Positions 43,026 to 51,335 of a DNA stretch of 51,335 bases are shown in pieces. Where the stretch lies: positions 1 to 51,335 of the forward strand of contig CAZAOY010000014.1 in assembly GCA_964486925.1 (NCBI GenBank), written 5' to 3'. A program made the translations under genes and the position numbers. The DNA comes from CAZAOY01 sp964486925. GTDB lineage: Bacteria > Bacillota > Clostridia > Oscillospirales > Ruminococcaceae. The notes beneath the pieces were generated by a model. It was not told where the DNA came from and did not search any database. It saw only the letters and a program-made list of their open reading frames with translations. How positions within the stretch are numbered: the first letter of the stretch is position 1; each line of letters opens with the position of its first letter.

Positions 43026-43053
43026 AGCTAGTTTCTGTTATCTTCAGTCTTTT

Positions 43054-43096
43054 CTAGAATTGTATTCTAGAATTGTGTTCTAGAATACAATTCTAG
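43054..43096 (-). repeat. Perfect 19-bp inverted repeat across the GGDEF gene stop codon
   Basis: CTAGAATTGTATTCTAGAA at 43054-43072 and its exact reverse complement at 43078-43096 flank a five-nt spacer. It covers the last nine codons and the TAG stop (43069-43067) of the GGDEF gene, contains three TTCTAGAA-type blocks and has no T-run. Confidence 0.8.
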
Positions 43097-45304
43097 TGCA
43101 CGTTCCTTTAGGATAAATGTGGCTAGCACATTGCAAACCGTAGTCATCTCATCTATCTCTGCCATTGACGGGGTTCTCTCCCTAACGCAGTCGTCAAATC
43201 CAATAAATCCAATTAAACGATCTCGGTTAAACAACCCAAACTGTAGCATAGATTTTATCCCCTGTGGTTCTAGTACCTTACGTTCGTTTTCAGGTAACAT
43301 ATCAAGGCTTGTTAAGATAAATCTACCCTTGCTGTAGAACTCCTTTGTTGAGGTTTCTACATCTTTAATGCTAATATTTTGCAGGTTATCTATCTCAGGG
43401 GTTATTCCGTCCGCGCACCATTCAAAGGTATTTGAGGTAGTCAAACCATCTTTACTGGTTTCAAAGATGTAACCTCTGCTAAAGTTCATACTGGATGCAA
43501 GTAGCTGTAACACCGACTGAATAGCGCTTTGTATATCCTCCGCCTGGAAAAGTATCTTAAAGACATACTCAACACGGTTTTGGCTAAAGCTTTTTTGAGG
43601 GATAGAGTCAACCAAATCAATCTCACCACGCTTGCTTTCATACCCTTCAAAGGCTTCACCCTGATAAAAGGAATATGCATCCTTACCCTTATTCTTAGAT
43701 AGATAAAGCGCTATGTCTGCATACTTATAAAGTTCTGCAAAGCTTTTGCCGTTTTCAGGGAATATGGATATACCGATACTAGCAGAAATTGTATATCTAT
43801 TACCACTCTTATCGCTGTAGGTATTGTAAAATGCCTTACAGATCTCGCTAGCCTTTGAGGCAAGTATGCTCTTATCCTTAGTACCCTTAACAAATACCAT
43901 AAATTCATCGCCGCCTACACGCCCAATAATATCCTCACGATTGTCTGATAGCACAATACTGGAAGCGCTCCTAAACACACGACGTAGCTTCTCAGAAAAT
44001 TCACATAACACCACATCCCCAAAGATATGTCCTAGTCGGTCATTTATAGTCTTAAAGTTATCCACATCAATAATAAATAGAGCCCCATACTGTGGATAGT
44101 CGGTCTTGGTGCTAATAAAATCTCCTATAAGACCTTCGGTCATACCCTTGTTATAAAGCCCTGTCAAGGAATCCCTTTCAGCTTTGTACTTTAGCTGAAT
44201 TTGCATTAACTTTTCTTCATTAATGTCCTTAGCATAGGTAACTCCCTTTATATCCCCGCTCTTGTCCTTAATAAGGCTTGTTACTAGCTTTACCCAGACA
44301 TATTCGCCGTTATTATCAAGCTTTCGGCATTCGATTGAGGTTTCGGTCTTGTTGTTGTTAAAGTCTGATATTAGCTTATCGATAGAGGTGAAGTTTCCAA
44401 ATAGCATTCGGTCATCCTCAAAAATATACCTACCTATAATATAGGATATTACCTCTGTATAGCTGTAGGCACGGTCATTAAAGAGGGGTTTTGAGTCACT
44501 GCTAACCCTTATAACACTATCCTGCGTTAGATTGTATTCAAACACATATACCGCTTGTGATAGAACCGATTCTTTAAACTGTTGCTCCTCCTTTACGGTC
44601 GCCGCAAGTTCTCTGCTCCTCTCCTTGTACCCTAAAAGTTCCCCTGTTCTCATGACAAAAAATATCATTATATAAACCCCTGCGATACAAGATACAGCCA
44701 TCGCAAACTGGTTTACACTTTCGGTGTAGTAGTTTGAATTAGCAGAGTAGATACTAGTACCTACTAGGAAGAACAATGTAACCACGCTAATCCAAAGCGA
44801 TACGTATGTCAGCTGATCGTCATGTTGGCTTACTATCCGTAACCTATCCATAGGGATAAGCCTTATCACAGCAATAATTGCTACACATCCAAGTATAAAC
44901 GTTAAAGTAAGGGTAATGGTGTACCATAATGGATCACTAGACACCTCATTAAACGGCTTTCGCAGTACCACCGAGATTATAGCGGTAGTAATAGCTCTAA
45001 TCCCCATAATATGCATGGGGTAAGCCAACGACACAAACAGTACCCGCCTAAACCTATCCTTATAGAATAAGCTATACTCAAACACAATTAAAACTATTAG
45101 GGCAATGTAGGATACTAGGGTGGTTTCAAACGGATTGGCAGAGGCAGCTACTAACACTACTGCATTTATAATTCCTACAATAAGCCTTTTCCATCTACCA
45201 AGTCTTGCACCTTCTAACAGTCTATCCCCTAATTCAAATATAAGGTAGTTATAGGCTATAAACACCACAAAAAGCGAAACTTGCCATACTACTGTTCTAT
45301 CCAT
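43067..45304 (-). CDS. Diguanylate cyclase (7TM-PAS-GGDEF-GAF)
   Basis: 745 aa. About seven membrane spans in the first 230 residues, a PAS-like domain (about 250-375, with the YVWVKLVTSLIKDKSGDIKGVTYAKDI end), a GGDEF domain (about 385-555) and a C-terminal GAF-like domain (about 575-735). The active site reads GRVGGDEF, the only canonical GGDEF in the window, so c-di-GMP synthesis is predicted. The inhibitory-site position has NRED in place of RxxD, so product inhibition may be lost. Its ATG directly abuts the TAG stop of the upstream phosphodiesterase gene, so the two opposing enzymes are co-translated. Confidence 0.92.
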   Translation of the reverse strand: MDRTVVWQVSLFVVFIAYNYLIFELGDRLLEGARLGRWKRLIVGIINAVVLVAASANPFETTLVSYIALIVLIVFEYSLFYKDRFRRVLFVSLAYPMHIMGIRAITTAIISVVLRKPFNEVSSDPLWYTITLTLTFILGCVAIIAVIRLIPMDRLRIVSQHDDQLTYVSLWISVVTLFFLVGTSIYSANSNYYTESVNQFAMAVSCIAGVYIMIFFVMRTGELLGYKERSRELAATVKEEQQFKESVLSQAVYVFEYNLTQDSVIRVSSDSKPLFNDRAYSYTEVISYIIGRYIFEDDRMLFGNFTSIDKLISDFNNNKTETSIECRKLDNNGEYVWVKLVTSLIKDKSGDIKGVTYAKDINEEKLMQIQLKYKAERDSLTGLYNKGMTEGLIGDFISTKTDYPQYGALFIIDVDNFKTINDRLGHIFGDVVLCEFSEKLRRVFRSASSIVLSDNREDIIGRVGGDEFMVFVKGTKDKSILASKASEICKAFYNTYSDKSGNRYTISASIGISIFPENGKSFAELYKYADIALYLSKNKGKDAYSFYQGEAFEGYESKRGEIDLVDSIPQKSFSQNRVEYVFKILFQAEDIQSAIQSVLQLLASSMNFSRGYIFETSKDGLTTSNTFEWCADGITPEIDNLQNISIKDVETSTKEFYSKGRFILTSLDMLPENERKVLEPQGIKSMLQFGLFNRDRLIGFIGFDDCVRERTPSMAEIDEMTTVCNVLATFILKERALELYSRTQF

Positions 45305-47533
45305 CTACACCCCTCCTCTCTCTTCATTTAACTTTTGACTAAATTCCTCATACGGCATAGGTCTTGCAAAGTAATATCCTTGAACCATATCACATCCTAT
45401 ACTGCTAAGCATATCAACCTGCTCCTTAGTTTCCACACCCTCGGCTACAGTCTTAATGTCTAACCGCTTTGCCATCTCCATAACACTCCCTATAACTGTA
45501 ACCGCCCGCTTGCTGTCCATAGATTTATCAAAGAAGCTTCTGTCTATCTTTAATACGTCAACAGGGATATTTTTAAGTAGTCCCAGTGAGGAGTACCCCG
45601 AACCAAAGTCATCCATAGACAGCGTAAATCCTGCCTCATGAAGCTGTGAAAGCACCTCTAGCAGTATAGCCTCATTCTCAAACATAGTGCTCTCTAGCAG
45701 TTCAATCTCAATATAGCTATGAGGCACGCTATAGCTGTCTACTATATCACAGATCTGCTGTATAAAGTGCTCGTTATATAGATGGTTTCGTGAGAAGTTT
45801 ACCGAGATAGTGATTGGATCTATCCCATCATCCATCCAGTCCTTAATTAGTTTACACACCTTCTTTAGCATATACATATCAAGCTTTGTTATAAACCCGT
45901 TTTCTTCAAATAAAGGGATAAAGCTTCCCGGATAGACAATATCCACCCCTTCGCTCCTCCACCTAACAAGTGCTTCCGCACCTGCTATAGAGTTATACTT
46001 AAGACTATATTTCGGCTGTAAAAATAGCATAAATTCATTATCGATAAGTGCCATCTCCATACGGTTTTCAATATCATTTCGCTTAACCATCTCTGCCATA
46101 ATTGATTGGTCAAACTCGCAAACAGCAATTCCCTCCTGCTTTGCCTTGCGGTGAGCAATATTTACATATTCAAATGCAGAGTTAATATCAGTACAAGAGT
46201 CGATAAACAATCGATAATGTCCTGCAACTAGCTTAATCTTATAATCAAAGTTCTCACCCATCTGCTCTTTAAAGATAGTAAAAAATCTATCCTTAAAAGC
46301 CAAAAACTCCTCATCGCTACTGTATTCATGTAAAAACACAAACTCATCAACGTTGGTTCGTGCCACAAGCTCATTATCAGATCTAATACAGCCGGCAAAT
46401 GCTAAAGCAACACCACATAAAACCCTATCTCCAGTAGAAAATCCCAATGCCTGATTAACAAGCTTAAAGTTGTCAATGTCACTCTTAACTAATATATACT
46501 TTTTGTTAGGATTATTCTTAAGTATCTTTGCCGCATCAAGCTTAAACTTAGCTAGCGTAGGAACTCCGGTTAACTCATCGTAAAACGCAATCCGCTCTAT
46601 CTCGTCGATATGGCGTCTATGGGAGTAGATGTTATAGATAAGAAAGCAGAAGAAGGCTAAGGTTATAAGCGCTGTAAGCACTAATGAAGCGCCTGCAATA
46701 ATATTGGTGGTAACCGCCGCCGCTTGCTCTGGCACTATCGAGAAGATGTTCCATCCGTTTATCTCAATCTGTGCATAGTGCATATACCGCTTTTGACCGT
46801 ATAACTCGTAACGTGAATGCCCGCCCTTGTGCTCCTTTAAATTTGCTTTAATGGTTTCTAGGTCATCATTTCTATAAAAGTCAGCATTAGCCCAGTCGTT
46901 AAAGAGGTTACTCGCACTGGTAAGCGAATATGTATTTGTGGATTTCGCAATTATGTTACCATCCTCATCGGTTATATATGCATATCCCTCACCGTTAAAC
47001 GATCCTAAGAAAAGCTTGTTAAGTTCATCAGATTTAAACGAACCTATAAGTACACCGATAATACTTTGGTTGTTGTAAACAGGGGTTGCTATAGCAATTA
47101 TATTTACCCCCCTTACCTTTGATAAAATAGGATCAGATATATTGGTCTTACCTGCTTTTGCCTTAATAAAGTATTCCCTGTCCGAAAGATCCGCCCTGCT
47201 TCCATCGCTAAATATGGCCTGTCCGTCAAGCTTTGCATAGGCAAAGTTGTCAAAGTCGCTGTCATCAGTAAGTTGTGACAAAAGCTCTATAATGCTATCG
47301 TTATCAATCTTACTCCTATCAAACAGCTTAGCGATCCCACGTATCATCTTCTCATCGGTACGAAGCTTTGAATCAAAGTTAAACCGCTGTTGCTCCATTA
47401 TCTCTGAAAGGGTTATACCGGTTTGATTTCTTAGCTGTTCACCTAAAAAACCATTGTAAAACCATAACCCTACAGCTACAATCACAAAGGTGACAATCCA
47501 ATAGAATACTAGTACCACCCTGTTTTTCTTCAT
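45305..47533 (-). CDS. Cache-GGDEF-EAL c-di-GMP phosphodiesterase
   Basis: 742 aa, paralogue of the protein at 9061-11325 (same start-proximal GLWFYNGFL segment and domain order). TM1 (about 7-27), dCache-like domain (about 40-275), TM2 (about 280-303), GGDEF domain with the degenerate motif NVDEF, and a full EAL domain (AEALVRW, ELLEST, DDFGSGYSSL, KIDRSFF, AEGVET then GCDMVQGYYFARP). Start is ATG at 47533 behind GGAGGGG; a minus-strand TATAAT lies near 47570. First gene of a two-gene operon with the diguanylate cyclase. Confidence 0.92.
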   Translation of the reverse strand: MKKNRVVLVFYWIVTFVIVAVGLWFYNGFLGEQLRNQTGITLSEIMEQQRFNFDSKLRTDEKMIRGIAKLFDRSKIDNDSIIELLSQLTDDSDFDNFAYAKLDGQAIFSDGSRADLSDREYFIKAKAGKTNISDPILSKVRGVNIIAIATPVYNNQSIIGVLIGSFKSDELNKLFLGSFNGEGYAYITDEDGNIIAKSTNTYSLTSASNLFNDWANADFYRNDDLETIKANLKEHKGGHSRYELYGQKRYMHYAQIEINGWNIFSIVPEQAAAVTTNIIAGASLVLTALITLAFFCFLIYNIYSHRRHIDEIERIAFYDELTGVPTLAKFKLDAAKILKNNPNKKYILVKSDIDNFKLVNQALGFSTGDRVLCGVALAFAGCIRSDNELVARTNVDEFVFLHEYSSDEEFLAFKDRFFTIFKEQMGENFDYKIKLVAGHYRLFIDSCTDINSAFEYVNIAHRKAKQEGIAVCEFDQSIMAEMVKRNDIENRMEMALIDNEFMLFLQPKYSLKYNSIAGAEALVRWRSEGVDIVYPGSFIPLFEENGFITKLDMYMLKKVCKLIKDWMDDGIDPITISVNFSRNHLYNEHFIQQICDIVDSYSVPHSYIEIELLESTMFENEAILLEVLSQLHEAGFTLSMDDFGSGYSSLGLLKNIPVDVLKIDRSFFDKSMDSKRAVTVIGSVMEMAKRLDIKTVAEGVETKEQVDMLSSIGCDMVQGYYFARPMPYEEFSQKLNEERGGV

Positions 47534-48264
47534 TGCCCCTCCTAACTAGTCACACACATTATACCTAATAAATATCCTAAGCGATAACATACAAATTTGG
47601 AATAATTCCCATCTAGCCTACTTTTAGTATGTTTCTATTCCACAGCTAATAATTTAGCTCTTATGTACGTCTTTAGATTTAACTAACGATATAACCTAAT
47701 ATAATTATTGATACGTTAAATTCAATGATCCTATACAATAACTTTACTGGTTTTTTAGACTTTCTTTAAGGTTTAATTAACGCACAAGTATCTCCTAATA
47801 TTATAACATAAAATATGTAAAACTTCAATACAATTTCTAAAAAAATTACTTACTTAATGCTTTGTTGTATTAAAGTGATAATTTGATAAATTATCAATCA
47901 TGACAAACTAAGTGTTGTTAAAGATATACATTGGGACATAATATTATAGATTCCTTAAATTTTTACGCATTCTTGACAAAATCTGCGTAAACAGTAACAT
48001 TTCATAATTTACTATATTGACATTTTTATCCTAACATGATATACTTTATCTGTAGATTTTAAAGCGGCAGTTGAGTGTTTTGTTTTTTATCTAACGACAA
48101 AGGATCTAATGCCGAGATCTCTAACCTTTAATAAAAAACGGTATTAAGTTTTCACCCTTCTGCTATTATGTATTCAGTTTTACCCCTTTATTGCATGAAT
48201 TTGTGCTTTATAGGGTTAAATTTCGTGCATAATGTTCCAAATTATTAAATTTAAAGGAGTAAGT
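47534..48264. other. Long divergent intergenic region
   Basis: About 730 nt, strongly AT-rich, between the phosphodiesterase and a chemoreceptor gene. It holds the plus-strand promoter at 48017, a candidate minus-strand -10 near 47570, and a perfect palindrome TGATAATTT-GAT-AAATTATCA at 47876-47896 that could be an operator. I find no coding remnant or clear RNA fold. Confidence 0.5.
48017..48045 (+). promoter_or_regulatory. Promoter of the 4HB chemoreceptor (shared motif)
   Basis: TTGACA 48017-48022, 17-nt spacer ending TCCTAACATGA, TATACT 48040-48045, preceded by TATA. Almost identical in design to 39249-39277. The 5' UTR is about 210 nt. Confidence 0.75.
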
Positions 48265-50031
48265 ATGAGAAACTTAAAGGTTACAGCTAAACTATTAGTA
48301 GGATTTGGCTCTGTGCTAGCCACAATCATTATCCTTGGGATAGTAGCATTTATGAACATTACTAGTATGGACTCGGTGGTCACTTCATTTGCTAATAGAA
48401 CAGTGCCAAATAATGCCTCTTTGTGGAATATCAACAGGAGTATGCAGGCAGTTCAAAAAAATCTGCTTCTAGCGATAGCCTCAAATGATACACAATCGGT
48501 CAATGACGCACTAAAGCTATGCGATTTAGAACGAACTACGCTAACTAATGCTATCGAAGCATTTAAAGGTAACACCCGTGTTGATCCTTCCTATATGGAA
48601 CGCTTTGAAAAAGAGTTAGCCACCGCTGCTGACCATCGTGAAAACATCTATAAACTGGTTCAACTTCACACCGACGCAGGTGATTCACAAGCACTTTCGG
48701 AGTTTATGGAGTCATACAAACCAAGCTTTGAAAAGGCTGTAGCCATACTAAATGAAACTATAGAAGCACAACAAAAAAACACCGACAAACAAAACCTCAC
48801 TGCTAAGACCACCTTCAACACAGCGGTATTTACCATTATTACAGCATTATCCGTTGCTATAATACTTGTAATTGTTATGGTAGTGTTAATCTCTCGCTCT
48901 ATTATGATACCAATAAAAGAGCTTGAAAACGCTGCCCACGAGATGGAACAGGGTCGACTTTCAGTCAGCATTAACTATAAAAGCCGTGACGAATTAGGTT
49001 CTCTTGCCGAAAGTATGCGTGTCTCAATGCAGACAATATCAGGATACATAAAATCGATAGACCGTGCTATGGTGCTACTGGCCGAAAAGGACTTTGCATT
49101 TGAGTCAAGCGGTAAGTTTATCGGTGACTTTACAAGTATACAGGATTCAATCTGGAAGTTTATTAATACCATCTCCGATACGTTAACACAGATAAAAACC
49201 TCCGCCGGTCAAGTTTCAAGTGGCGCTGACCAAGTTTCCAGTGGAGCTCAAGCATTAGCACAAGGTGCTACCGAACAAGCAAGCTCTGTACAGGAACTAT
49301 CCGCTTCAATCTTTGAGATATCATCACAGGTAAGACTAAATGCCGACAGAGCCTCTAAAGCTAACGAGATGGCAACCGAAGCCACCGCCGCAATTGAAAC
49401 CAGTAACACACAGATGCAAAAGCTTATGACCGCAATGGACAACATTAACACTAAGTCCGCTGAGATAAGCAAAATTATCAAGACTATTGAGGATATTGCA
49501 TTCCAGACCAATATTCTAGCGCTAAATGCCGCAGTAGAGGCCGCTAGAGCCGGCAGTGCGGGAAAGGGGTTTGCCGTAGTTGCTGACGAAGTAAGAAATC
49601 TTGCAGGAAAGTCTGCTGAAGCGGCTAAAAATACAACCACATTAATAGAGGACTCCGTAAACTCAATAGACGAGGGTGTACGACTTTCAAAAGCTACCGC
49701 TAAAGAGATGTTAAACGCAGTAGAATCGGTTAAGCAGACTACCGATATTATATCAAACATTACCGTTTCAAGCAACGACCAAGCTTCCTCGATAGAGCAG
49801 GTTACCATCGGGGTTGACCAGATCTCGGCTGTTGTTCAAACTAATTCTGCTACGAGTGAGCAGAGTGCGGCGGCTTCTGAGGAGCTTTCCGGTCAAGCTA
49901 GCCTTCTAAATGAGCTAATCTCTCACTTTAAGCTAAGAAATCAACCTATAGAGCACACCCCTTACTCCTCAAACAGAACATCATATCTGCCCGATAATTC
50001 AAATCAACTAGATAGATATAGTAAATATTAA
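48265..50031 (+). CDS. Methyl-accepting chemotaxis protein with four-helix-bundle sensor
   Basis: 588 aa. TM1 (about 10-30, KLLVGFGSVLATIIILGIVAF), a 4HB_MCP-type helical sensor (about 35-180), TM2 (about 188-210), HAMP (about 211-265) and a signalling rod with the tip EDIAFQTNILALNAAVEAAR then AGSAGKGFAVVADEVRNLAGKSA. Start is ATG at 48265, five nt after AAAGGAG; the upstream in-frame ATG at 48232 lacks a ribosome binding site. The rod is closely related to that of the first chemoreceptor at 37033, but the sensor domain is of a different type. Confidence 0.93.
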   Translation: MRNLKVTAKLLVGFGSVLATIIILGIVAFMNITSMDSVVTSFANRTVPNNASLWNINRSMQAVQKNLLLAIASNDTQSVNDALKLCDLERTTLTNAIEAFKGNTRVDPSYMERFEKELATAADHRENIYKLVQLHTDAGDSQALSEFMESYKPSFEKAVAILNETIEAQQKNTDKQNLTAKTTFNTAVFTIITALSVAIILVIVMVVLISRSIMIPIKELENAAHEMEQGRLSVSINYKSRDELGSLAESMRVSMQTISGYIKSIDRAMVLLAEKDFAFESSGKFIGDFTSIQDSIWKFINTISDTLTQIKTSAGQVSSGADQVSSGAQALAQGATEQASSVQELSASIFEISSQVRLNADRASKANEMATEATAAIETSNTQMQKLMTAMDNINTKSAEISKIIKTIEDIAFQTNILALNAAVEAARAGSAGKGFAVVADEVRNLAGKSAEAAKNTTTLIEDSVNSIDEGVRLSKATAKEMLNAVESVKQTTDIISNITVSSNDQASSIEQVTIGVDQISAVVQTNSATSEQSAAASEELSGQASLLNELISHFKLRNQPIEHTPYSSNRTSYLPDNSNQLDRYSKY

Positions 50032-50037
50032 CATTAC

Positions 50038-50071
50038 AGTGGGTGTATCATAATATTACGATACATCCACT
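50038..50071 (+). terminator. Hairpin after the 4HB chemoreceptor
   Basis: AGTGGGTGTATC (50038-50049) pairs with GATACATCCACT (50060-50071) with one G-U pair. The T-rich stretch comes a few bases later, so it is a moderate terminator. Confidence 0.6.
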
Positions 50072-50187
50072 AATTAAATTTTAACTTACAATCAATGCAT
50101 TAACGGCAAAGGTGTTGTTAGAATTGTAATTAATCGTGTGATTAGATCTGCAAACAAAAATAACTTATATTAAGTGAACGATAACCA

Positions 50188-50228
50188 AAATAACTAAAGG
50201 GTAGATAATATCTACCCTTTAGTTATTT
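50188..50228 (-). terminator. Intrinsic terminator of rpmE
   Basis: AAATAACTAAAGGGTAGAT and its reverse complement meet at 50206-50210, a nearly perfect 41-nt palindrome with T-rich flanks on the minus strand. Confidence 0.85.
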
Positions 50229-50239
50229 AATCACGAGCA

Positions 50240-50440
50240 TTATTTCATATTGAAACGCTTTTTAAACCTATCTACACGACCGCCGGTATCAACAAGCTTT
50301 TGTTTACCGGTGAAGAATGGATGACATTTTGAACAAATTTCAACCCTTATATTCTCTCTTGTAGAGCGAGTATTAATCACTTCACCACAAGCACATGTAA
50401 TTGTAGTTTCTGTATATTTTGGATGTATTCCCTCTTTCAT
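50240..50440 (-). CDS. rpmE: 50S ribosomal protein L31 (zinc-binding form)
   Basis: 66 aa, complete. Cys16, Cys18, Cys36 and Cys39 form the zinc site of the C+ type L31. The family pattern MKEGIHPKYTETTITCACGE and the end HPFFTGKQKLVDTGGRVDRF are intact. Start is ATG at 50440 behind AGAGGTGG. It has its own promoter and a leader of about 90 nt. Confidence 0.97.
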   Translation of the reverse strand: MKEGIHPKYTETTITCACGEVINTRSTRENIRVEICSKCHPFFTGKQKLVDTGGRVDRFKKRFNMK

Positions 50441-50534
50441 TTAGTTCCACCTCTTTCATTTTGACTTAATATATAATAACTATATCCACACGGTGGCAGA
50501 ATGCAGTTATTAAATCATAACTCACGCTTCTACT

Positions 50535-50563
50535 ATTATATCACATCGTTAGTGAAAATGCAA
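50535..50563 (-). promoter_or_regulatory. Promoter of rpmE
   Basis: On the minus strand TTGCAT (50563-50558), 17-nt spacer, TATAAT (50540-50535) with an extended -10 TG. Confidence 0.75.
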
Positions 50564-50645
50564 GTAGTTTTTTATAGTTTTTTGAAATTTCTGAAATTTT
50601 ATTACAATTAACCAACTTTATATATCATATAACACCCCAATAATG

Positions 50646-51335
50646 TTAACCTATAAAATCTGCTATACCGTTAAACACCCTTAGTATCGTTAACCTTGCC
50701 CGCAGATATGGTGCATACTCTAGCGACTCGGGTAATATCCTGTCATCCAAACCAATCTCGTTAAGGGTGCTTGGCGCTCCTACAGCCTTAAGCATATCTA
50801 CAAAGATCTGCTCCGACGGTATAGCTTTTAGCACCAATTTTATGCTGTCTAGGTTTTCAAATATTTTACCTGTGTCAAGATCTGCTATTGGGTCTGGGGT
50901 GTTCTCTCGCTTTATATCAGGGAAAAACTGCTTGTATATCGATTGCACTCTAATTTGGTCAAAGTAGGTAAGGTTAAGGTTATCCTCGGAAAGCCCCGCA
51001 GAAAGGATATCGAGATACCGCTTGTACTCATGGCAGATTATCCCCGCCGCTACCCCAACCTTCTCGCCGTGTAGTGCGGCGGTAGGATTGTTTATTACCC
51101 CCATCTCCCACAGATGAGAGAGATGGTGCTCTGCACCGGAAGCGGGGCGGGAGTTGCCGACCATCTGCATTGCAAGTCCAGACAGGATAAGCCCCTCAAA
51201 TAGGTACCCTATCGCTTTGCTGTCCTGCTGTTTGATTAGAGTAAGATTATCCCTTACTAGGGTAACCGCCTGCATTGTAAGGTCATACACCCGACGACAT
51301 AGATATTCGCCTGTAATTAGATGTATTACCTCCCA
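50646..51335 (-). CDS. sn-glycerol-1-phosphate dehydrogenase family protein (AraM/EgsA-like), 3' part
   Basis: The frame stays open to the window edge (WEVIHLITGEYLCRRVYDL...), so the N-terminal NAD-binding part lies outside. The visible 229 residues contain GNSRPASGAEHHLSHLWEM, the metal-binding His region of the family, and the second metal His in AALHGEKVGVAAGII. Homologues such as Bacillus AraM reduce dihydroxyacetone phosphate to glycerol-1-phosphate. The GTG inside the frame at 51290 is not the real start. The metal ligands look intact, so the gene is probably functional. Confidence 0.85.
   Translation of the reverse strand, partial: WEVIHLITGEYLCRRVYDLTMQAVTLVRDNLTLIKQQDSKAIGYLFEGLILSGLAMQMVGNSRPASGAEHHLSHLWEMGVINNPTAALHGEKVGVAAGIICHEYKRYLDILSAGLSEDNLNLTYFDQIRVQSIYKQFFPDIKRENTPDPIADLDTGKIFENLDSIKLVLKAIPSEQIFVDMLKAVGAPSTLNEIGLDDRILPESLEYAPYLRARLTILRVFNGIADFIG

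Overview
The window looks like a chromosomal segment of a low-GC, Gram-positive, motile Clostridia-type bacterium. Supporting signs are near-consensus SigA promoters (several with an extended TGn -10), strong AGGAGG-type ribosome binding sites, the neighbouring pair murB-rapZ, a pheST pair, a zinc-binding L31, a YtrA-type GntR/ABC operon, a teichoic-acid-type glycerophosphotransferase and Cache-type signalling proteins. No rRNA, tRNA, CRISPR array, prophage or intact insertion sequence was seen, and I cannot name the species.

Layout. 1-2.5 kb: a CDP-glycerol glycerophosphotransferase-like protein and an unrecognised protein. 2.6-7.1 kb: a complete arginine-to-spermidine operon, speD-speA-speE-speB, preceded by a strong promoter and a roughly 380-nt structured leader with what looks like an antiterminator/terminator switch directly before speD. 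7.2-8.9 kb: a helical hypothetical protein, a scar made of a truncated GNAT gene joined to the tail of a RelE/ParE-type toxin, and an iron-sulfur-flavoprotein-like reductase. 9-15.6 kb (minus strand): a Cache-GGDEF-EAL phosphodiesterase, a GNAT, a DUF1015 protein with a GT4 glycosyltransferase, and an acetyl xylan esterase family protein; the GT4 leader can form an H-type pseudoknot. 16-18.4 kb: a large secreted protein with PPC-like and fibronectin type III modules. 18.5-21.9 kb: a GntR-regulated ABC transporter operon containing an unusual membrane-anchored extracytoplasmic protein. 22-27.7 kb: a uroporphyrinogen-decarboxylase family protein with a zinc alcohol dehydrogenase, then a DUF58/DUF4129-like membrane pair. 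27.9-34.6 kb: rapZ, murB, a repeat-tailed membrane protein and pheST. 35-36.7 kb: a zinc-ribbon membrane protein and a CPBP protease. 37-50 kb: a signalling block of two chemoreceptors, two GGDEF-EAL proteins and one GGDEF protein. 50.2-51.3 kb: rpmE and the 3' part of an AraM/EgsA-type glycerol-1-phosphate dehydrogenase cut by the window edge.

How the genes work together. The spe operon should convert arginine to agmatine and putrescine and supply decarboxylated SAM for spermidine. The signalling block has a clear division of labour: only the protein at 43067-45304 keeps a canonical GGDEF motif, while all three GGDEF-EAL proteins have degenerate GGDEF motifs (NADEF, GSDEF, NVDEF) and intact EAL signatures. 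That predicts one c-di-GMP synthase and three sensory phosphodiesterases. One phosphodiesterase has two periplasmic solute-binding domains and a C-terminal V4R-like domain, and its promoter is nearly the same as that of a chemoreceptor 9 kb away.

The most promising undescribed items are the speD leader RNA, a three-copy inverted-repeat element in 5' or intercistronic regions (URO-D gene, murB, pheS), the pseudoknot before the GT4 gene, and the SBP-GGDEF-EAL-V4R architecture.
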